The notes: a model not told the origin generated them from the sequence alone. Counted from the first letter of the stretch, positions 26,422-35,959 are shown. The stretch is DNA of 64,000 bases from Haloplanus natans DSM 17983 (GCF_000427685.1 NZ_KE386573.1:3206841-3270840), one strand, 5' to 3'. Numbers and translations are program-made.

Positions 26422-27969
26422 ATGTCGAGCCACGCCCCCGGTAACGTCCTCTTCGTCGTCATGGACACGGTTCGGGCGGACCACCTCACCCCGTACGGCT
26501 ACGACCGGGAGACGACCCCCGGGCTCGCCGAGTTCGCGGACGAGGCGGCCGTCTTCGAGGAGGCCGTCGCCCCCGCGCCGTGGACCCTGCCCGTCCACGC
26601 CTCCCTCTTTACCGGCCTGTATCCGAGTCAGCACGGCGCCGATCAGGAGAACCCCTACCTCGAAGGGGCGACCACCCTCGCGGAGACGCTCTCGGCCGCC
26701 GGCTACGACACCGCGTGTTACTCCTCGAACGCCTGGATCACGCCCTACACCCACCTCACCGACGGCTTCGACCACCAGGACAACTTCTTCGAGGTGATGC
26801 CCGGCGACCTGCTCTCGGGCCCCCTCGCCCGCGCCTGGAAGACGATGAACGACAACGAACGTCTTCGCGCCGTCGCCGACAAACTCGTTTCCCTCGGGAA
26901 CGTCGCCCACGAGTACTTCGCGGGCGGCGAGGGCGCCGACTCCAAGACCCCCGCCGTGATCGACCGCACCAAGGGGTTCGTCGAGGACGCCGAGGACTGG
27001 TTCGCCTTCATCAACCTGATGGACGCCCACCTCCCCTACCACCCGCCCGAGGAGTTCGCCGAGGAGTTCGCCCCCGGCGTCGATTCGACCGACGTGTGCC
27101 AGAACTCCAAGGAGTACAACTCGGGTGCCCGCGACATCGACGACGACGAGTGGGCGTCGATTCGGAACCTCTACGACGCCGAAATCGCCCACATCGACGC
27201 CCAGCTCACCCGACTGTTCGACTGGCTCAAAGCCGAGGACGAGTGGGAGGAGACGACCGTGATCGTCGCGGCCGACCACGGCGAACTCCACGGCGAACAC
27301 GACCTCTACGGCCACGAGTTCTGCCTCTACGACCCGTTGGTGAACGTCCCGCTCATGGTCAAACACCCCGATCTGGACGCCGACCGCCGGACAGACACCG
27401 TCGAACTCGTCGACCTGTATCACACGGTGCTCGACGCTCTCGACGTGCCGGGCGGCGACCCCGCCGCGCCGGGCGAGACGGCCGTCGCCCGCGACCCCAC
27501 CCGCTCGCTCCTGCGCGACGACTACCGCGCCTTCGACGCCGCGGCCGACCCCGACCCCGGACAGGCCGCGGCGGGGAGTGGAGCGTACGGCTTCATCGAG
27601 TACTCCCGGCCCGTCGTCGAACTCAAGCAACTGGAGGAGAAGGCGGCCGCCGCGGGGGTCGACCTCGACGAGGAGTCCCGGTTTTACTCGCGGATGCGTG
27701 CCGCCCGCCGCCCCGACGCGAAGTACGTCCGGATCGACCGGATCGACGACGAGGGCTACCGACTTGACGACGACCCCGCGGAGGCGACGAACCTCGCCGG
27801 CGCCGGCGACGGCGCCGTCGCGGCGACCGAACGTGTCCTCGCGGACTTCGAATCCCGCGTCGGCGGCGCGTGGACCGACGCCGCCGCCGACGACGTGACC
27901 GACGACGCCGTCGCCGACATGGACGACGAGGCACAGGAACGGCTGCGTGACCTCGGCTATCTGGAGTGA
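26422..27969 (+). CDS. Sulfatase / phosphodiesterase superfamily protein
   Basis: A 515-residue alkaline-phosphatase superfamily enzyme in the sulfatase branch. Metal ligands and motifs: FVVMDTVRADHLTPYGYDR (Asp), VIVAADHGELHGEHDLYGHE (Asp-His) and LMVKHPD. The nucleophile motif reads APAPWTLPVHASLFTG: the Cys or Ser of formylglycine sulfatases is a Thr (T-L-P), as in phosphoethanolamine transferase-like relatives, so sulfatase activity is uncertain. No signal peptide is seen, so it is probably cytoplasmic. TATA-like cctttattc at 26391-26399. Confidence 0.85.
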   Translation: MSSHAPGNVLFVVMDTVRADHLTPYGYDRETTPGLAEFADEAAVFEEAVAPAPWTLPVHASLFTGLYPSQHGADQENPYLEGATTLAETLSAAGYDTACYSSNAWITPYTHLTDGFDHQDNFFEVMPGDLLSGPLARAWKTMNDNERLRAVADKLVSLGNVAHEYFAGGEGADSKTPAVIDRTKGFVEDAEDWFAFINLMDAHLPYHPPEEFAEEFAPGVDSTDVCQNSKEYNSGARDIDDDEWASIRNLYDAEIAHIDAQLTRLFDWLKAEDEWEETTVIVAADHGELHGEHDLYGHEFCLYDPLVNVPLMVKHPDLDADRRTDTVELVDLYHTVLDALDVPGGDPAAPGETAVARDPTRSLLRDDYRAFDAAADPDPGQAAAGSGAYGFIEYSRPVVELKQLEEKAAAAGVDLDEESRFYSRMRAARRPDAKYVRIDRIDDEGYRLDDDPAEATNLAGAGDGAVAATERVLADFESRVGGAWTDAAADDVTDDAVADMDDEAQERLRDLGYLE

Positions 27970-28005
27970 CGCACGACTTTTTGCTGTGGGCGCCCATCGT
28001 TTCCT

Positions 28006-28236
28006 ATGGAACCCAACGTCGGCGGCACCGACCGCACCGTCCGGGTGGTCCTCGGCGCCCTCGCCCTGCTCTCGTCGATGGCCGTCGTCGTCTACGGCGG
28101 CGGGTTGGGTGACCGTCGGATCGTCGTCGCGGCCGCGACGCTCCTCGTCGCCGCCGTCATGTTCGCCACCGTCGGCGCACGGCGCTGTCCGATCAACGCC
28201 GTACTGGGGCGGAACTCCTGCCGGAACGAGACGTAG
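28006..28236 (+). CDS. DUF2892 family membrane protein
   Basis: A 76-residue protein with the family layout: N-terminal NVGGTDRTVRVVLGALAL, two membrane helices (LGALALLSSMAVVVYGGG and IVVAAATLLVAAVMFATVG) and a C-terminal RRCPINAVLGRNSC with two Cys. DUF2892 (YgaP-like) proteins are inner-membrane proteins sometimes fused to rhodaneses. It follows the sulfatase-like gene on the same strand, 36 bp away. Confidence 0.82.
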   Translation: MEPNVGGTDRTVRVVLGALALLSSMAVVVYGGGLGDRRIVVAAATLLVAAVMFATVGARRCPINAVLGRNSCRNET

Positions 28237-28302
28237 CCGCTCACCCGGAATCGCCACGCGGCCGTCGCCGTCCCGGTCCCCGGTGATCGATTCGAGGCCG
28301 AC

Positions 28303-31300
28303 TCACATGAAGTCGTCCAGCCGCGACGGCTTGTTCCGGTCGTTCTGGAAGACGCTCTCGATGCTCTTTTCGAGCACTTCGAGTCGCTGTTTGGTGTACG
28401 GCCGACAGCCGAACTCCTCGGCCACCTGGATGGCGGTGTCCAGATACTTGTTGACCGACCCCTCGTGGACGGTCAGGTTGACGCGGCCGCCACACTCCCG
28501 GCAGTCCCCCGAGAGCGGCATCCGCCGGTACGACTCCCCACAGTCCAGACACCGGGTCTCCTGACGCGAAAACGCCCGGAGGTTGCCGATCAGGTCGGGC
28601 AGGAAGTGGTACTCGATGACCCGTTCGGCCACGTCCGTCTCGTCGACGGCGCGGAGCTTCCGGGCCAGATTTAGCTGGGCGTCCATCTTCTCCATCATCG
28701 ACCCCAGCGTCTTGTACGCCGACAGATCCGGACCGAGCGCGATGTTCGAGGTGTCGTGGGTGTGATCGAAGCCGTGGTACTCCGTCTCGGTGTCCAGCGA
28801 CGCCTCCGCGATTTCGATATCCACCGCTTCGGGGTCGGCCATCTCGCGGGTCGCCTCGTAAAATTCGAGGGGGTACTCCCGAACCACGTCCATGTTGTGA
28901 GCCTCGTCGTCGATTTCGGTCGGGTCGATCCGGGAGGACATGACGAGGGGGGCGTCCATGCGACCACCTCTCTGGTCGGGCAGGAACTCCTGGCTGAAGT
29001 TGAGCAGGCCGTCCATGAGGAGCATGACGCAATCTTCGTCGCCGTCACACTGGGCGAGAGGGATATCGTTTGCGTAGAGCGTGTGGGTGTCGGCGACGGT
29101 GAGACAGTAGGTGTGCTCGACCGTCGATCGAACGATCCGAACGGTTTCGACCTCGTCGCTGTCGCCGCTCCCGCCGTCGGCTTCGAGGTGCGAGCGATTG
29201 GTGTCAGCGGTCGGTTCCCTATCGAGTGGCGGTGGCAGTTCGTCACCGACCGTCAGTTCCCGGGCCTCGACGCGCTCGATACCGTCGTCCCACCGCAACA
29301 TCTCATGATCCGGCGTCACCGTAACCGCCCGCCCACTCCGCGTCTCGATTTCGACCAGATGATCCGGCGCCCGGTGTTTCGACACCGCCTCGACCGGTTT
29401 CAGTACCTGCTCGCCGCCGTCGTCGATGCTCGGCACGTGCACGTCGCCGTCGAGTTCCTGTACGAGCGTCCCGAAGTCGTCCGTCTCCGGATCAGTCAGC
29501 CGCTCCTCCACCAGCCGCTCGATCCGCTCGTGGTGCCACGCGCCGTTCTCGTCCCGATACCACACCTTCGTCTCCGGATGGAAGCAGTTCCGCCGCTTCG
29601 CCGCGTGGAAGTACGGATGCGCGTACCCGACCGCCGCCGACGTGAACCCGACGACGCGCCCCACCACGGCCGCGGAGGTGTGTGGCGCCATCCCGAAGAC
29701 GAGTTCGCCCACCAGATCCTGGCGCTTCTCGACCTCGTAGAAGGGCGGCAGGTCGTAGAACTCGGTCAGCAGGTCGTCGACGAAGTCGGCCGTCTGCAGG
29801 AGGTGCTGGGCCGCGCCGTCCGAGAGCACGATGTCCTGTACCTTGAGTTCGACCAGTTGGTCGTCGAAGCGGAGCGGGTCGCCGTCGATATCCGTCTCGT
29901 AACCCAGTTCGCGGAAGTCCTCGGCGGTCACGTCGAGTTCCTCGGGTCGGACGGCCGTCACCGGCAGGTCCGTCATGTCGTAGCGCACGGTGCCGTCCTT
30001 GAACGAGCTGACGCCGTGTTTCGCGCGGAGGACGCCTTTCTCCATCGGCTCGGGCGTCTTGTTCGCGGACGTGAGCCCCTTCACGCCCTTCAGAATCTCG
30101 AAGGTCGCCTCGCGCTCGCCGACGGTGTCGAGGGCCTCCCGATATCGCTCGCCGAGTTCGAGCCGTCGCCACTCGGCGCTGGTCACGTCCCGCTCACAGC
30201 GGTCGCAGTGGACGCGCCCGGACTCGTCCGGGTCGACGAGTTGTCCGCAGGACTCGCACTCGTAGACGGGCTCGGTGTGGGCGCCGCAGTCCGGACACTG
30301 TGTCCGGTAGGTGGTGGCGCCGCAGTCGCCACACGACCGCCGGCCGACCTGGACGTTCACGACGCCCCGTCCCTCCTCGGTGTGGGCGTGGGCCGCGCTG
30401 CCCACGTCGCGCTGACTCCCGCCCGCCTCGCCGATCGGAAAGAGCGTATGCACCGCGGGCGAGAGGTCGCGACACTCCGATTTCTCCGGCCGACCCATCC
30501 GATTGCCGATGCGGGTGGGCGCCCGCTCCCGGACGGTAAACGGCGCCACCTCGTTCACGACGCGGATGGCGTTGTCGCCGCCGTCGTACTCCCGTGCGGC
30601 AGGTGGGAGGTCCTCGAGCGTCCACTCGCGGTCGAGATCCGTCGTCACGCCGAGGGTTCGGGCGAGTGGCCGCCAGTCCGTGATTCGGAGCGTGTCGTCG
30701 GTCGCCACGTGTTCGACGAGGAGGCGTTCGAGCGTCCGGCGCACGTCGCCGGTCGCCTCGACGACGAGGGCATCAGCGCCGGTTTCGCTCGCTGCTCCCG
30801 TTACCCCGACGCCCCCGTCGCTCTCGACGGCGACCACGTCGCCCCCCGCGACGGCCCCGGCCAACTCGTCCACCGCCGCGACGCTCACGTCGTGCCAGAG
30901 GTAGGTGTACGCCGGATGCAGCGGGCAGTCGTACTCGGTCGCCCACCGGAGCGCCTCGGCCGCCCTCGGGTCGTCGAGGGCGACGCGCGGATCGTCCCGG
31001 AGCGCCTGCACGTCCGCGTCGCTTTCCGCGAACTCCTGGACCCACCACTCGATCGTGTACGAGGCGGGTGCGAGCGGGTGGTTGTTCTCGACGAACTCGC
31101 CGTAGTTGACGAGATACTCGCCGAGGTCGATGATCTCCTCGACGCCGTTGCGGACCGAAAGCGCCTCCGCGGGGTCGTCGATGCGGCGCACCTCGCCGTT
31201 CGCCAGTCGGACCGTCGGCCCCTCGATGGTGTCGACGGGGACGACGCCCGCCGCCTTCCCGGGCCGTTCGGTCTTGATCTGTGTCCCGGTCGCGAGGAAG

Positions 31301-32388
31301 TCGTCGACGAGATGCATCGTCGCGGGGTGGACGCCCGCGGTGGCGAAGCCGTGGTTGCGGGCGCGGCCGTACCGGAGGCGAAAGCCCCCCGCTTCGGACG
31401 GGTGGCCGAACACCGGCCGGCCGGCGATCAGATCGCGCAGGAACTTCGTCGAACGATCGACGCGAGGTGGCCCCGTCGGCTCCGGATCGTCGTCGATGTC
31501 GCCGTCCGCCGCGTCGTCGTGGTCGTCCTCGCTTTCGTCCGTACCCTCTGTGATGGTCCCGTCGATGAGGTCCTGGAGCCACGGCCACTCCACCTCGTCC
31601 AGTTCCCGGGTGTAGCGCTGGATTTTCGGCGCCTTCAGTGCGATCCCCTCCGCGAGGACGAGACACATCCCCCCGCGGGCCGAGTTGGTGTCGATCCGCT
31701 CCAGATCACGGAACCCCGACACCTCCTCGTCGCCAGTCGCCTCGCCGTCCAGCATGATCGGCATGTGCTCGGTGATGAACTTCGTCTCCTTGTCCTTGGG
31801 CGTGTACTGGAGCCCCGTCTCGGAGTCGTAGAGGCCGACTTCCTCGGCGTACCGCTCGATCTCGTCGTCTCGGGGTTTGAACTCGTCGATGCCCAGAAGC
31901 GAGCGGGCGTAGTCGGCGACGAGCACCGACAGCGCCTGGGCGGTCCCGCCCGCCGAGCGGATCGGCCCGGCGTAGTAGACGTTGACGAACTCGGTGCCGT
32001 CGTCGTTCGCAAGTACTTCCACCCGGTCGATGCCCTCGATGGGAGCGGCGACGACGCCCTCGGTCAGGAGGGCAACGGCCGTCCGGACTGCCCCTTCGAT
32101 CTTGCCGGCGTCGGTGTCGTAGTCGCCGACCGTGCCCTCGACGAAGTCGGTGACGAGCGCCAGCGCCGCCTCCTCGCGGCTCATCTGCCCGTCGAGTTCC
32201 CGGACCCGCTCGGCCACGCCGTCGATGCCGAGGATGTTCTCCACCCGGTCGGCCATGTCCCGAGCGACCGGAATTTCGACCTCGGTGGTCGGGTCGGCGC
32301 CCTGCGCTCGCGCCCGCTCCGCCCGATCGAACGCCTGGTCGAGTCGGGCTTCCATACGCTCGAAGTAGCGCTCGTCGTCTGGCGTCAC
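28303..32388 (-). CDS. polC: DNA polymerase D large subunit DP2, with intein
   Basis: Catalytic subunit of the archaeal family D replicative polymerase (1361-residue precursor; ~1182 residues after splicing). N-terminal DP2 block (VYYAGPIRSAGGTAQALSV), Zn ribbons (CGDCGATTYRTQCPDCG, YECESCGQL ... CDRCERD), the catalytic block FHAAKRRN/CDGDEDCVMLLMDGLLNF and a C-terminal Zn ribbon (CLDCGESYRRM ... CRECGGRV). The intein splits the catalytic motif exactly after RRN. Its ATG overlaps the PPC-domain gene stop by four bases. The partner DP1 is not in the window. Confidence 0.97.
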   Translation of the reverse strand: MTPDDERYFERMEARLDQAFDRAERARAQGADPTTEVEIPVARDMADRVENILGIDGVAERVRELDGQMSREEAALALVTDFVEGTVGDYDTDAGKIEGAVRTAVALLTEGVVAAPIEGIDRVEVLANDDGTEFVNVYYAGPIRSAGGTAQALSVLVADYARSLLGIDEFKPRDDEIERYAEEVGLYDSETGLQYTPKDKETKFITEHMPIMLDGEATGDEEVSGFRDLERIDTNSARGGMCLVLAEGIALKAPKIQRYTRELDEVEWPWLQDLIDGTITEGTDESEDDHDDAADGDIDDDPEPTGPPRVDRSTKFLRDLIAGRPVFGHPSEAGGFRLRYGRARNHGFATAGVHPATMHLVDDFLATGTQIKTERPGKAAGVVPVDTIEGPTVRLANGEVRRIDDPAEALSVRNGVEEIIDLGEYLVNYGEFVENNHPLAPASYTIEWWVQEFAESDADVQALRDDPRVALDDPRAAEALRWATEYDCPLHPAYTYLWHDVSVAAVDELAGAVAGGDVVAVESDGGVGVTGAASETGADALVVEATGDVRRTLERLLVEHVATDDTLRITDWRPLARTLGVTTDLDREWTLEDLPPAAREYDGGDNAIRVVNEVAPFTVRERAPTRIGNRMGRPEKSECRDLSPAVHTLFPIGEAGGSQRDVGSAAHAHTEEGRGVVNVQVGRRSCGDCGATTYRTQCPDCGAHTEPVYECESCGQLVDPDESGRVHCDRCERDVTSAEWRRLELGERYREALDTVGEREATFEILKGVKGLTSANKTPEPMEKGVLRAKHGVSSFKDGTVRYDMTDLPVTAVRPEELDVTAEDFRELGYETDIDGDPLRFDDQLVELKVQDIVLSDGAAQHLLQTADFVDDLLTEFYDLPPFYEVEKRQDLVGELVFGMAPHTSAAVVGRVVGFTSAAVGYAHPYFHAAKRRNCFHPETKVWYRDENGAWHHERIERLVEERLTDPETDDFGTLVQELDGDVHVPSIDDGGEQVLKPVEAVSKHRAPDHLVEIETRSGRAVTVTPDHEMLRWDDGIERVEARELTVGDELPPPLDREPTADTNRSHLEADGGSGDSDEVETVRIVRSTVEHTYCLTVADTHTLYANDIPLAQCDGDEDCVMLLMDGLLNFSQEFLPDQRGGRMDAPLVMSSRIDPTEIDDEAHNMDVVREYPLEFYEATREMADPEAVDIEIAEASLDTETEYHGFDHTHDTSNIALGPDLSAYKTLGSMMEKMDAQLNLARKLRAVDETDVAERVIEYHFLPDLIGNLRAFSRQETRCLDCGESYRRMPLSGDCRECGGRVNLTVHEGSVNKYLDTAIQVAEEFGCRPYTKQRLEVLEKSIESVFQNDRNKPSRLDDFM
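29050..29586 (-). other. Mini-intein in DP2
   Basis: A 179-residue in-frame insertion. Block A is CFHPETKVWY with Cys1 as nucleophile; block B is AVTVTPDHEML (TxxH); block F is HTYCLTVADTHTLYANDI; the C-terminal junction is PLAQ|C. No homing endonuclease motifs are present, so it is a mini-intein. The usual C-terminal His-Asn is Ala-Gln. Terminal Gln is known in archaeal PolII inteins, for example from Pyrococcus, so splicing is plausible. Ser/Asp/Gly-rich linker (residues ~125-148) marks where an endonuclease would sit. Confidence 0.93.
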
Positions 32389-32795
32389 GGCTCGGTCGTC
32401 CCCGTCGGTCGATCGAACGCGTCAGGTTCCTCGAACGCCCGGAGGTGGAGCGTCCCCTCGACGGCCGTCGCGGCGTTGAGATAGCCGCCGACGGCCTGCC
32501 CGCTCGGCCGCGTGAGGACGGCGTGTGGCCGGGCGGCCGGGCCGTCGCCGTCGGTCGAGACACCGCCGACGCAGACGGCGACCGTCAGCGACTCGTCGAA
32601 CCGGACCGCGCGGTGTTGTGCGGTCGCCGGATCGTACTGCCACACGTCCGCGTCCGTCACCGTCCCCGTGCCGGTGAACCACGCCGACGTGATCCCCTCG
32701 GCGTCGGCGACCCCCTCGATCGCCTCCCGCCAGTCGTCGCCCTCCTCGACGACGATGCGGTACTCCGCGCTCACGGCGAGTTCACGAGCGTCCAT
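32385..32795 (-). CDS. PPC (DUF296) domain protein
   Basis: A 136-residue single-domain PPC/PCC protein. The fold's features are the N-terminal strand EYRIVVEEGDDWREAIEGVA, the Gly-rich AWFTGTGTVTDADVWQYD and the metal-site region RPHAVLTRPSGQAVGGYLNAATA, where His and the following strand normally hold a zinc. It lies directly upstream of DP2 and overlaps it by four bases; a co-expressed pair, possibly DNA-binding or nucleotide-related, though the role is unknown. Confidence 0.85.
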   Translation of the reverse strand: MDARELAVSAEYRIVVEEGDDWREAIEGVADAEGITSAWFTGTGTVTDADVWQYDPATAQHRAVRFDESLTVAVCVGGVSTDGDGPAARPHAVLTRPSGQAVGGYLNAATAVEGTLHLRAFEEPDAFDRPTGTTEP

Positions 32796-32909
32796 AGACG
32801 CGACACGGACGGGTGTGGATTAAACCTTCCTTCAGACGGGTCACGGTCCGCCGACTGCACCGCCGCTGATCGCGTGGTCGAAAAAGCCGCGAGCGGACGA
32901 GTAGCGCGT

Positions 32910-33284
32910 TTAGAACGGGGCCTGCGGGCCTTCGTCGCGGCCCGAGTCGTCGTCGGTCGTCTCGCCGGGGAACGAGGGCTCCATGCCGCCGTGGCCGCCC
33001 TCGCCGCCCATGCCTTCCATGCCGGTGTCGGCGTGGACCTTCGTGATCTCGGGAATCTCCTTGACCATCCGGCTCTTGATCGCCTGGATCGTCATGGGGG
33101 AGATGCCACAGCCGGAACAGGCGCCGCCGAGCTGGATGCTCACTTCGCCCGTCTCGGTGTCGATGTGCTGGATGGCGGCGCTCCCGCCGTGCATCTGGAT
33201 CTGCGGGAAGTTGCGCCGCAGGAAGTTCGTCACGCGCTCGCGAAGGTCGTCCTCGCCGTCGGCGTCCTGAGCGTCGGTACTCAT
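32910..33284 (-). CDS. NifU C-terminal domain Fe-S scaffold protein
   Basis: A 124-residue NifU_C/Nfu-like protein. Residues ~13-85 contain LRERVTNFLRRNFPQIQMHGG, the LGGACSGCGISPMTIQ motif with the CxxC cluster-binding Cys pair and IKSRMVKEIPEITKV. The tail (residues ~90-124) is Gly/Met/Asp-rich and probably disordered. Transfers or assembles Fe-S clusters for targets. Alone in direction with its own start ATG at 33284, close to the DUF5783-like gene. Confidence 0.93.
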   Translation of the reverse strand: MSTDAQDADGEDDLRERVTNFLRRNFPQIQMHGGSAAIQHIDTETGEVSIQLGGACSGCGISPMTIQAIKSRMVKEIPEITKVHADTGMEGMGGEGGHGGMEPSFPGETTDDDSGRDEGPQAPF

Positions 33285-33309
33285 ACGCGAAACAAGGATA
33301 TCGACCGGC

Positions 33310-33645
33310 TTAGGCCTTTGGTTCGTCGGCGTCGTCGAGGCCGAACACCGCCCGCAACTCCGCCTCGATTTCGTCGACGTAGCGGTCGAGCGTCGCCTCC
33401 AACTTCTCCTCGTCGACGATCACCGCGGTCACCCGCTCGGTCGGGTTCTCCGGGAGTTCGATCCGGAACTCGTCGTCCTCGTAGAACGGTTCCGACTCGT
33501 TCAACACCTGCTGGTCGATGGCGTGAACCAGATCCGAGTCGAATCGATCGTTCATCGTCTCGAAGGCGTTTTTGTACGCGCGCTGGAGTTCGGTGAAGTA
33601 GTTCGCGTACTTGTCCTCGAACTTCTCGGGGTCGAAATCGGCCAT
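33310..33645 (-). CDS. DUF5783-like small protein
   Basis: A 111-residue protein, start MADFDPEKFEDKYANYFTELQRAYKNAFETM, a helical front and an acidic mixed alpha/beta back half (FRIELPENPTERVTAVIVDEEKLEATLDRYVDEIEAELRAVFG). The FEDKYxxYFxELQRAYKNAF pattern is what I recall as the haloarchaeal DUF5783 family. No catalytic motif. 25 bp upstream of the NifU-like gene on the same strand; possible two-gene unit. Confidence 0.8.
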   Translation of the reverse strand: MADFDPEKFEDKYANYFTELQRAYKNAFETMNDRFDSDLVHAIDQQVLNESEPFYEDDEFRIELPENPTERVTAVIVDEEKLEATLDRYVDEIEAELRAVFGLDDADEPKA

Positions 33646-33735
33646 GACCGTCCTTACCCTCCACCGGGCAAAAGTCGGACGGTCGTCGAATGCGGCCCGT
33701 CACGGCTGGTCATCGGTCCCGACACACTACTGTCC

Positions 33736-35157
33736 TCACCCGAACTGGGCCGCGACGGCGTCGTCGACCGCCGCGACGAACGCTTCCTGCTCGCCAGCCG
33801 GAATCGTCGCACCCGCGGCCACGTCGTGTCCGCCGCCGTCGCCACCCACCGACCGTGCCGCTTCCCGCATGGCCGCCGAGAGGTCGAGTCCCCGACGAAC
33901 GAGAGCGTGGGAGCCGCGGGCGGACACCTTCACCTCGTCGTCACCCGCGGCCGAAAACGCGACGATGGGCCGGTCCCGATCCACGCCGTCCGCGCCCAGC
34001 GCCATCCCGGCGACGATGCCGACGATGGTCTCCCGGATCTTCGTTCCCGCGTCGAACCACTGGACGTGCTCTTCGGTCTGCACACCCTCCGATTTCACGA
34101 GTTCCAGCCCCGAAGAGAGGTTTTTGCGGTGGTTGCGCAGGAGCGTCCGGGCGCGGTCGAGTGCCTCGCCCCGGTCGCCGAGACACACCGCGAGCCCCAC
34201 GTCCGCGCGGTCGTAGCGCGCCGTCGCGTTCAGGAGCGTGGAGAACTCGCTCACGTCGCGTAGCTCCGTTCCCTCCGCCTCGGCGGTGAGGGTGTAGGTC
34301 GTCCCGATCAGGTCGTTCACGCGGTCGGCGGGGACGCCGCTCGCCACCGCCCGCTTGAGGAGGGCGCTCGCCACCGTCCGGCGCTCGTCGTCGGTGAGGT
34401 CGACCCACCGCTTCCACTCCCCATCCGCCCGGAGATCGAGATCGAGTTCGGAGAGAAAACGAACCGCCCCGGACTCGTCGCCGCTGATCCCCGGCACCTG
34501 CACGTCGCTCGCGTACTCAAGCAGTTTGGGGAGCGGGCGGGTCTGCCGGCCGTACATCGCCAGGTCCGTCCCCTCCTGCAGGACGCCCGCCGCGACCCCG
34601 TCGGCGACGATACGTTCGTTCGCGCCCGTGAGGCCGTCGACGCCGGCCTGCATGTCGCCGACGGCGCCGACAACGGCGAGAGCGGCTAGGTCACGGTTCA
34701 CGTCGCCGCCGAGCGCCCGTGCCACGCAGTACGCCGCCCCGGCGCCCGACAGTTCGCTCGCGCCGTTCAGTCCCTCGAGCAGGGGGTTGCAGTGGAACTC
34801 GGTGTCGGCGTCAGCCGGCTGGTGGTGGTCCGCGATCACGGGGGTGAAGGCGTCGGCGTACTCCACGACGACGTCGAGTTGGCCGCTCCCGAAATCGGTG
34901 AACAGGACCGTCTCGTGGTCCGTGGCGGCGATTCGGGCGATGGCCGCCTCGTCGAGTTGCTTCTCGAAGACGACGTCGAACGGAACCCCCGCACGTTCGA
35001 GCGCCGTCGCGGCGACGGCGGCGCTCGTCAGGCCGTCGGCGTCGATATGCGACGCGAGGAGGACGGAGTCGGCCGCGTGGAGGCGGTCGGCACACGCCAC
35101 TGCCCGGTCGGCGAGTTCGGGAACGGGCCCTGCCATCGGTCCGGGATCGGTCGCCAT
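33736..35157 (-). CDS. DHH-family RecJ-like exonuclease
   Basis: A 473-residue DHH phosphoesterase of the archaeal RecJ group, predicted to degrade single-stranded DNA or RNA 5'-3'. Motifs: ASHIDADGLTSAAVAATAL (motif I), LFTDFGSGQLD (II), VIADHHQPADADTEFHC (III, the DHH), and the C-terminal DHHA1-type GGDGGGHDVAAGATIPAG. In archaea such proteins associate with GINS/MCM or with 3' repair; which role applies here is not visible. It is preceded by a short intergenic region and is 25 bp before hemD. Confidence 0.92.
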   Translation of the reverse strand: MATDPGPMAGPVPELADRAVACADRLHAADSVLLASHIDADGLTSAAVAATALERAGVPFDVVFEKQLDEAAIARIAATDHETVLFTDFGSGQLDVVVEYADAFTPVIADHHQPADADTEFHCNPLLEGLNGASELSGAGAAYCVARALGGDVNRDLAALAVVGAVGDMQAGVDGLTGANERIVADGVAAGVLQEGTDLAMYGRQTRPLPKLLEYASDVQVPGISGDESGAVRFLSELDLDLRADGEWKRWVDLTDDERRTVASALLKRAVASGVPADRVNDLIGTTYTLTAEAEGTELRDVSEFSTLLNATARYDRADVGLAVCLGDRGEALDRARTLLRNHRKNLSSGLELVKSEGVQTEEHVQWFDAGTKIRETIVGIVAGMALGADGVDRDRPIVAFSAAGDDEVKVSARGSHALVRRGLDLSAAMREAARSVGGDGGGHDVAAGATIPAGEQEAFVAAVDDAVAAQFG

Positions 35158-35182
35158 CGCTCATAAACCCTCGACTCCCCCG

Positions 35183-35959
35183 CTATCGGCGGAGGTGCGC
35201 GACCGTCTCGCGGGCCAGCGCCTCGAACGTCGCCTCCGTGGGCACGACGTCGACGTCGATGCCGAGCGACTCGGCCGTTGCCCGCGTCGGTTCGCCGATG
35301 ACGCCGACGACGGCGTCGTTCAGGCCCGCAATCGCCTCGTCGCGAACCCCCCGCGCCGCCGCGGCGTCGAGGAAGTGTTCGACCGTCAGCGAGGAGGTGA
35401 AACAGGTGGCGTCGAGGGTACCGGCGGCGGCGAGGTCGGCCGACTCGCCCGAGCCCTCGGGGCGCACGAGGCGATAGAGGACCGTCTCGTGCACGTCCGC
35501 GCCCGCGTCGCGCAGGCCGTCGAGGAGGACGGGACTGCCGTGGTCGCTCCGGGCCACCTCGACGCTCGTGTCGTCGGCCGCTGGCCGCTCCCCCGAAGAG
35601 CGTGGCTCCTCGCCGACCCGCTCCGCGAGCAGTTCGACCAGGCCGGTCGAGGAGAACTCGTCGGGCACCAGGTCGACGGTGTAGCCCGCCGCCTGCAGGG
35701 CGTCGGCCGTCTTCGGACCGATGGCGACGACCGTCGCGTCGCCGGGGGTCCAGCCCGCGTCCGCGACGAGTTCCGCTCCCGTCTTGCTCGTGAAGACGAC
35801 GTACGCGGCGGCCTCGGGCGTCGCGCCCGTTGGCTCGACGGCGAGCATGGGGTCGGCCACCGCCTCGACGCCGAGGCCGTCGAGGAGCGTCCGGGCCGTC
35901 TCGATGCGCTCGTCGGCGGGGCGGAAGACGGCGACGCGGGGACGACCGCGCTCGCTCAC
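35183..35959 (-). CDS. hemD: Uroporphyrinogen-III synthase
   Basis: Closes and inverts ring D of hydroxymethylbilane to uroporphyrinogen III. A 258-residue two-lobe protein with weak conservation, as usual for HemD: RVAVFRPADERIETARTLL, YVVFTSKTGAELVAD, TVVAIGPKTADAL and the C-terminal TCFTSSLTVEHFLDAA, VVGVIGEPTRATAESLG. Its ATG overlaps the hemC stop by four bases, so the two consecutive pathway enzymes are coupled. Confidence 0.92.
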   Translation of the reverse strand: MSERGRPRVAVFRPADERIETARTLLDGLGVEAVADPMLAVEPTGATPEAAAYVVFTSKTGAELVADAGWTPGDATVVAIGPKTADALQAAGYTVDLVPDEFSSTGLVELLAERVGEEPRSSGERPAADDTSVEVARSDHGSPVLLDGLRDAGADVHETVLYRLVRPEGSGESADLAAAGTLDATCFTSSLTVEHFLDAAAARGVRDEAIAGLNDAVVGVIGEPTRATAESLGIDVDVVPTEATFEALARETVAHLRR

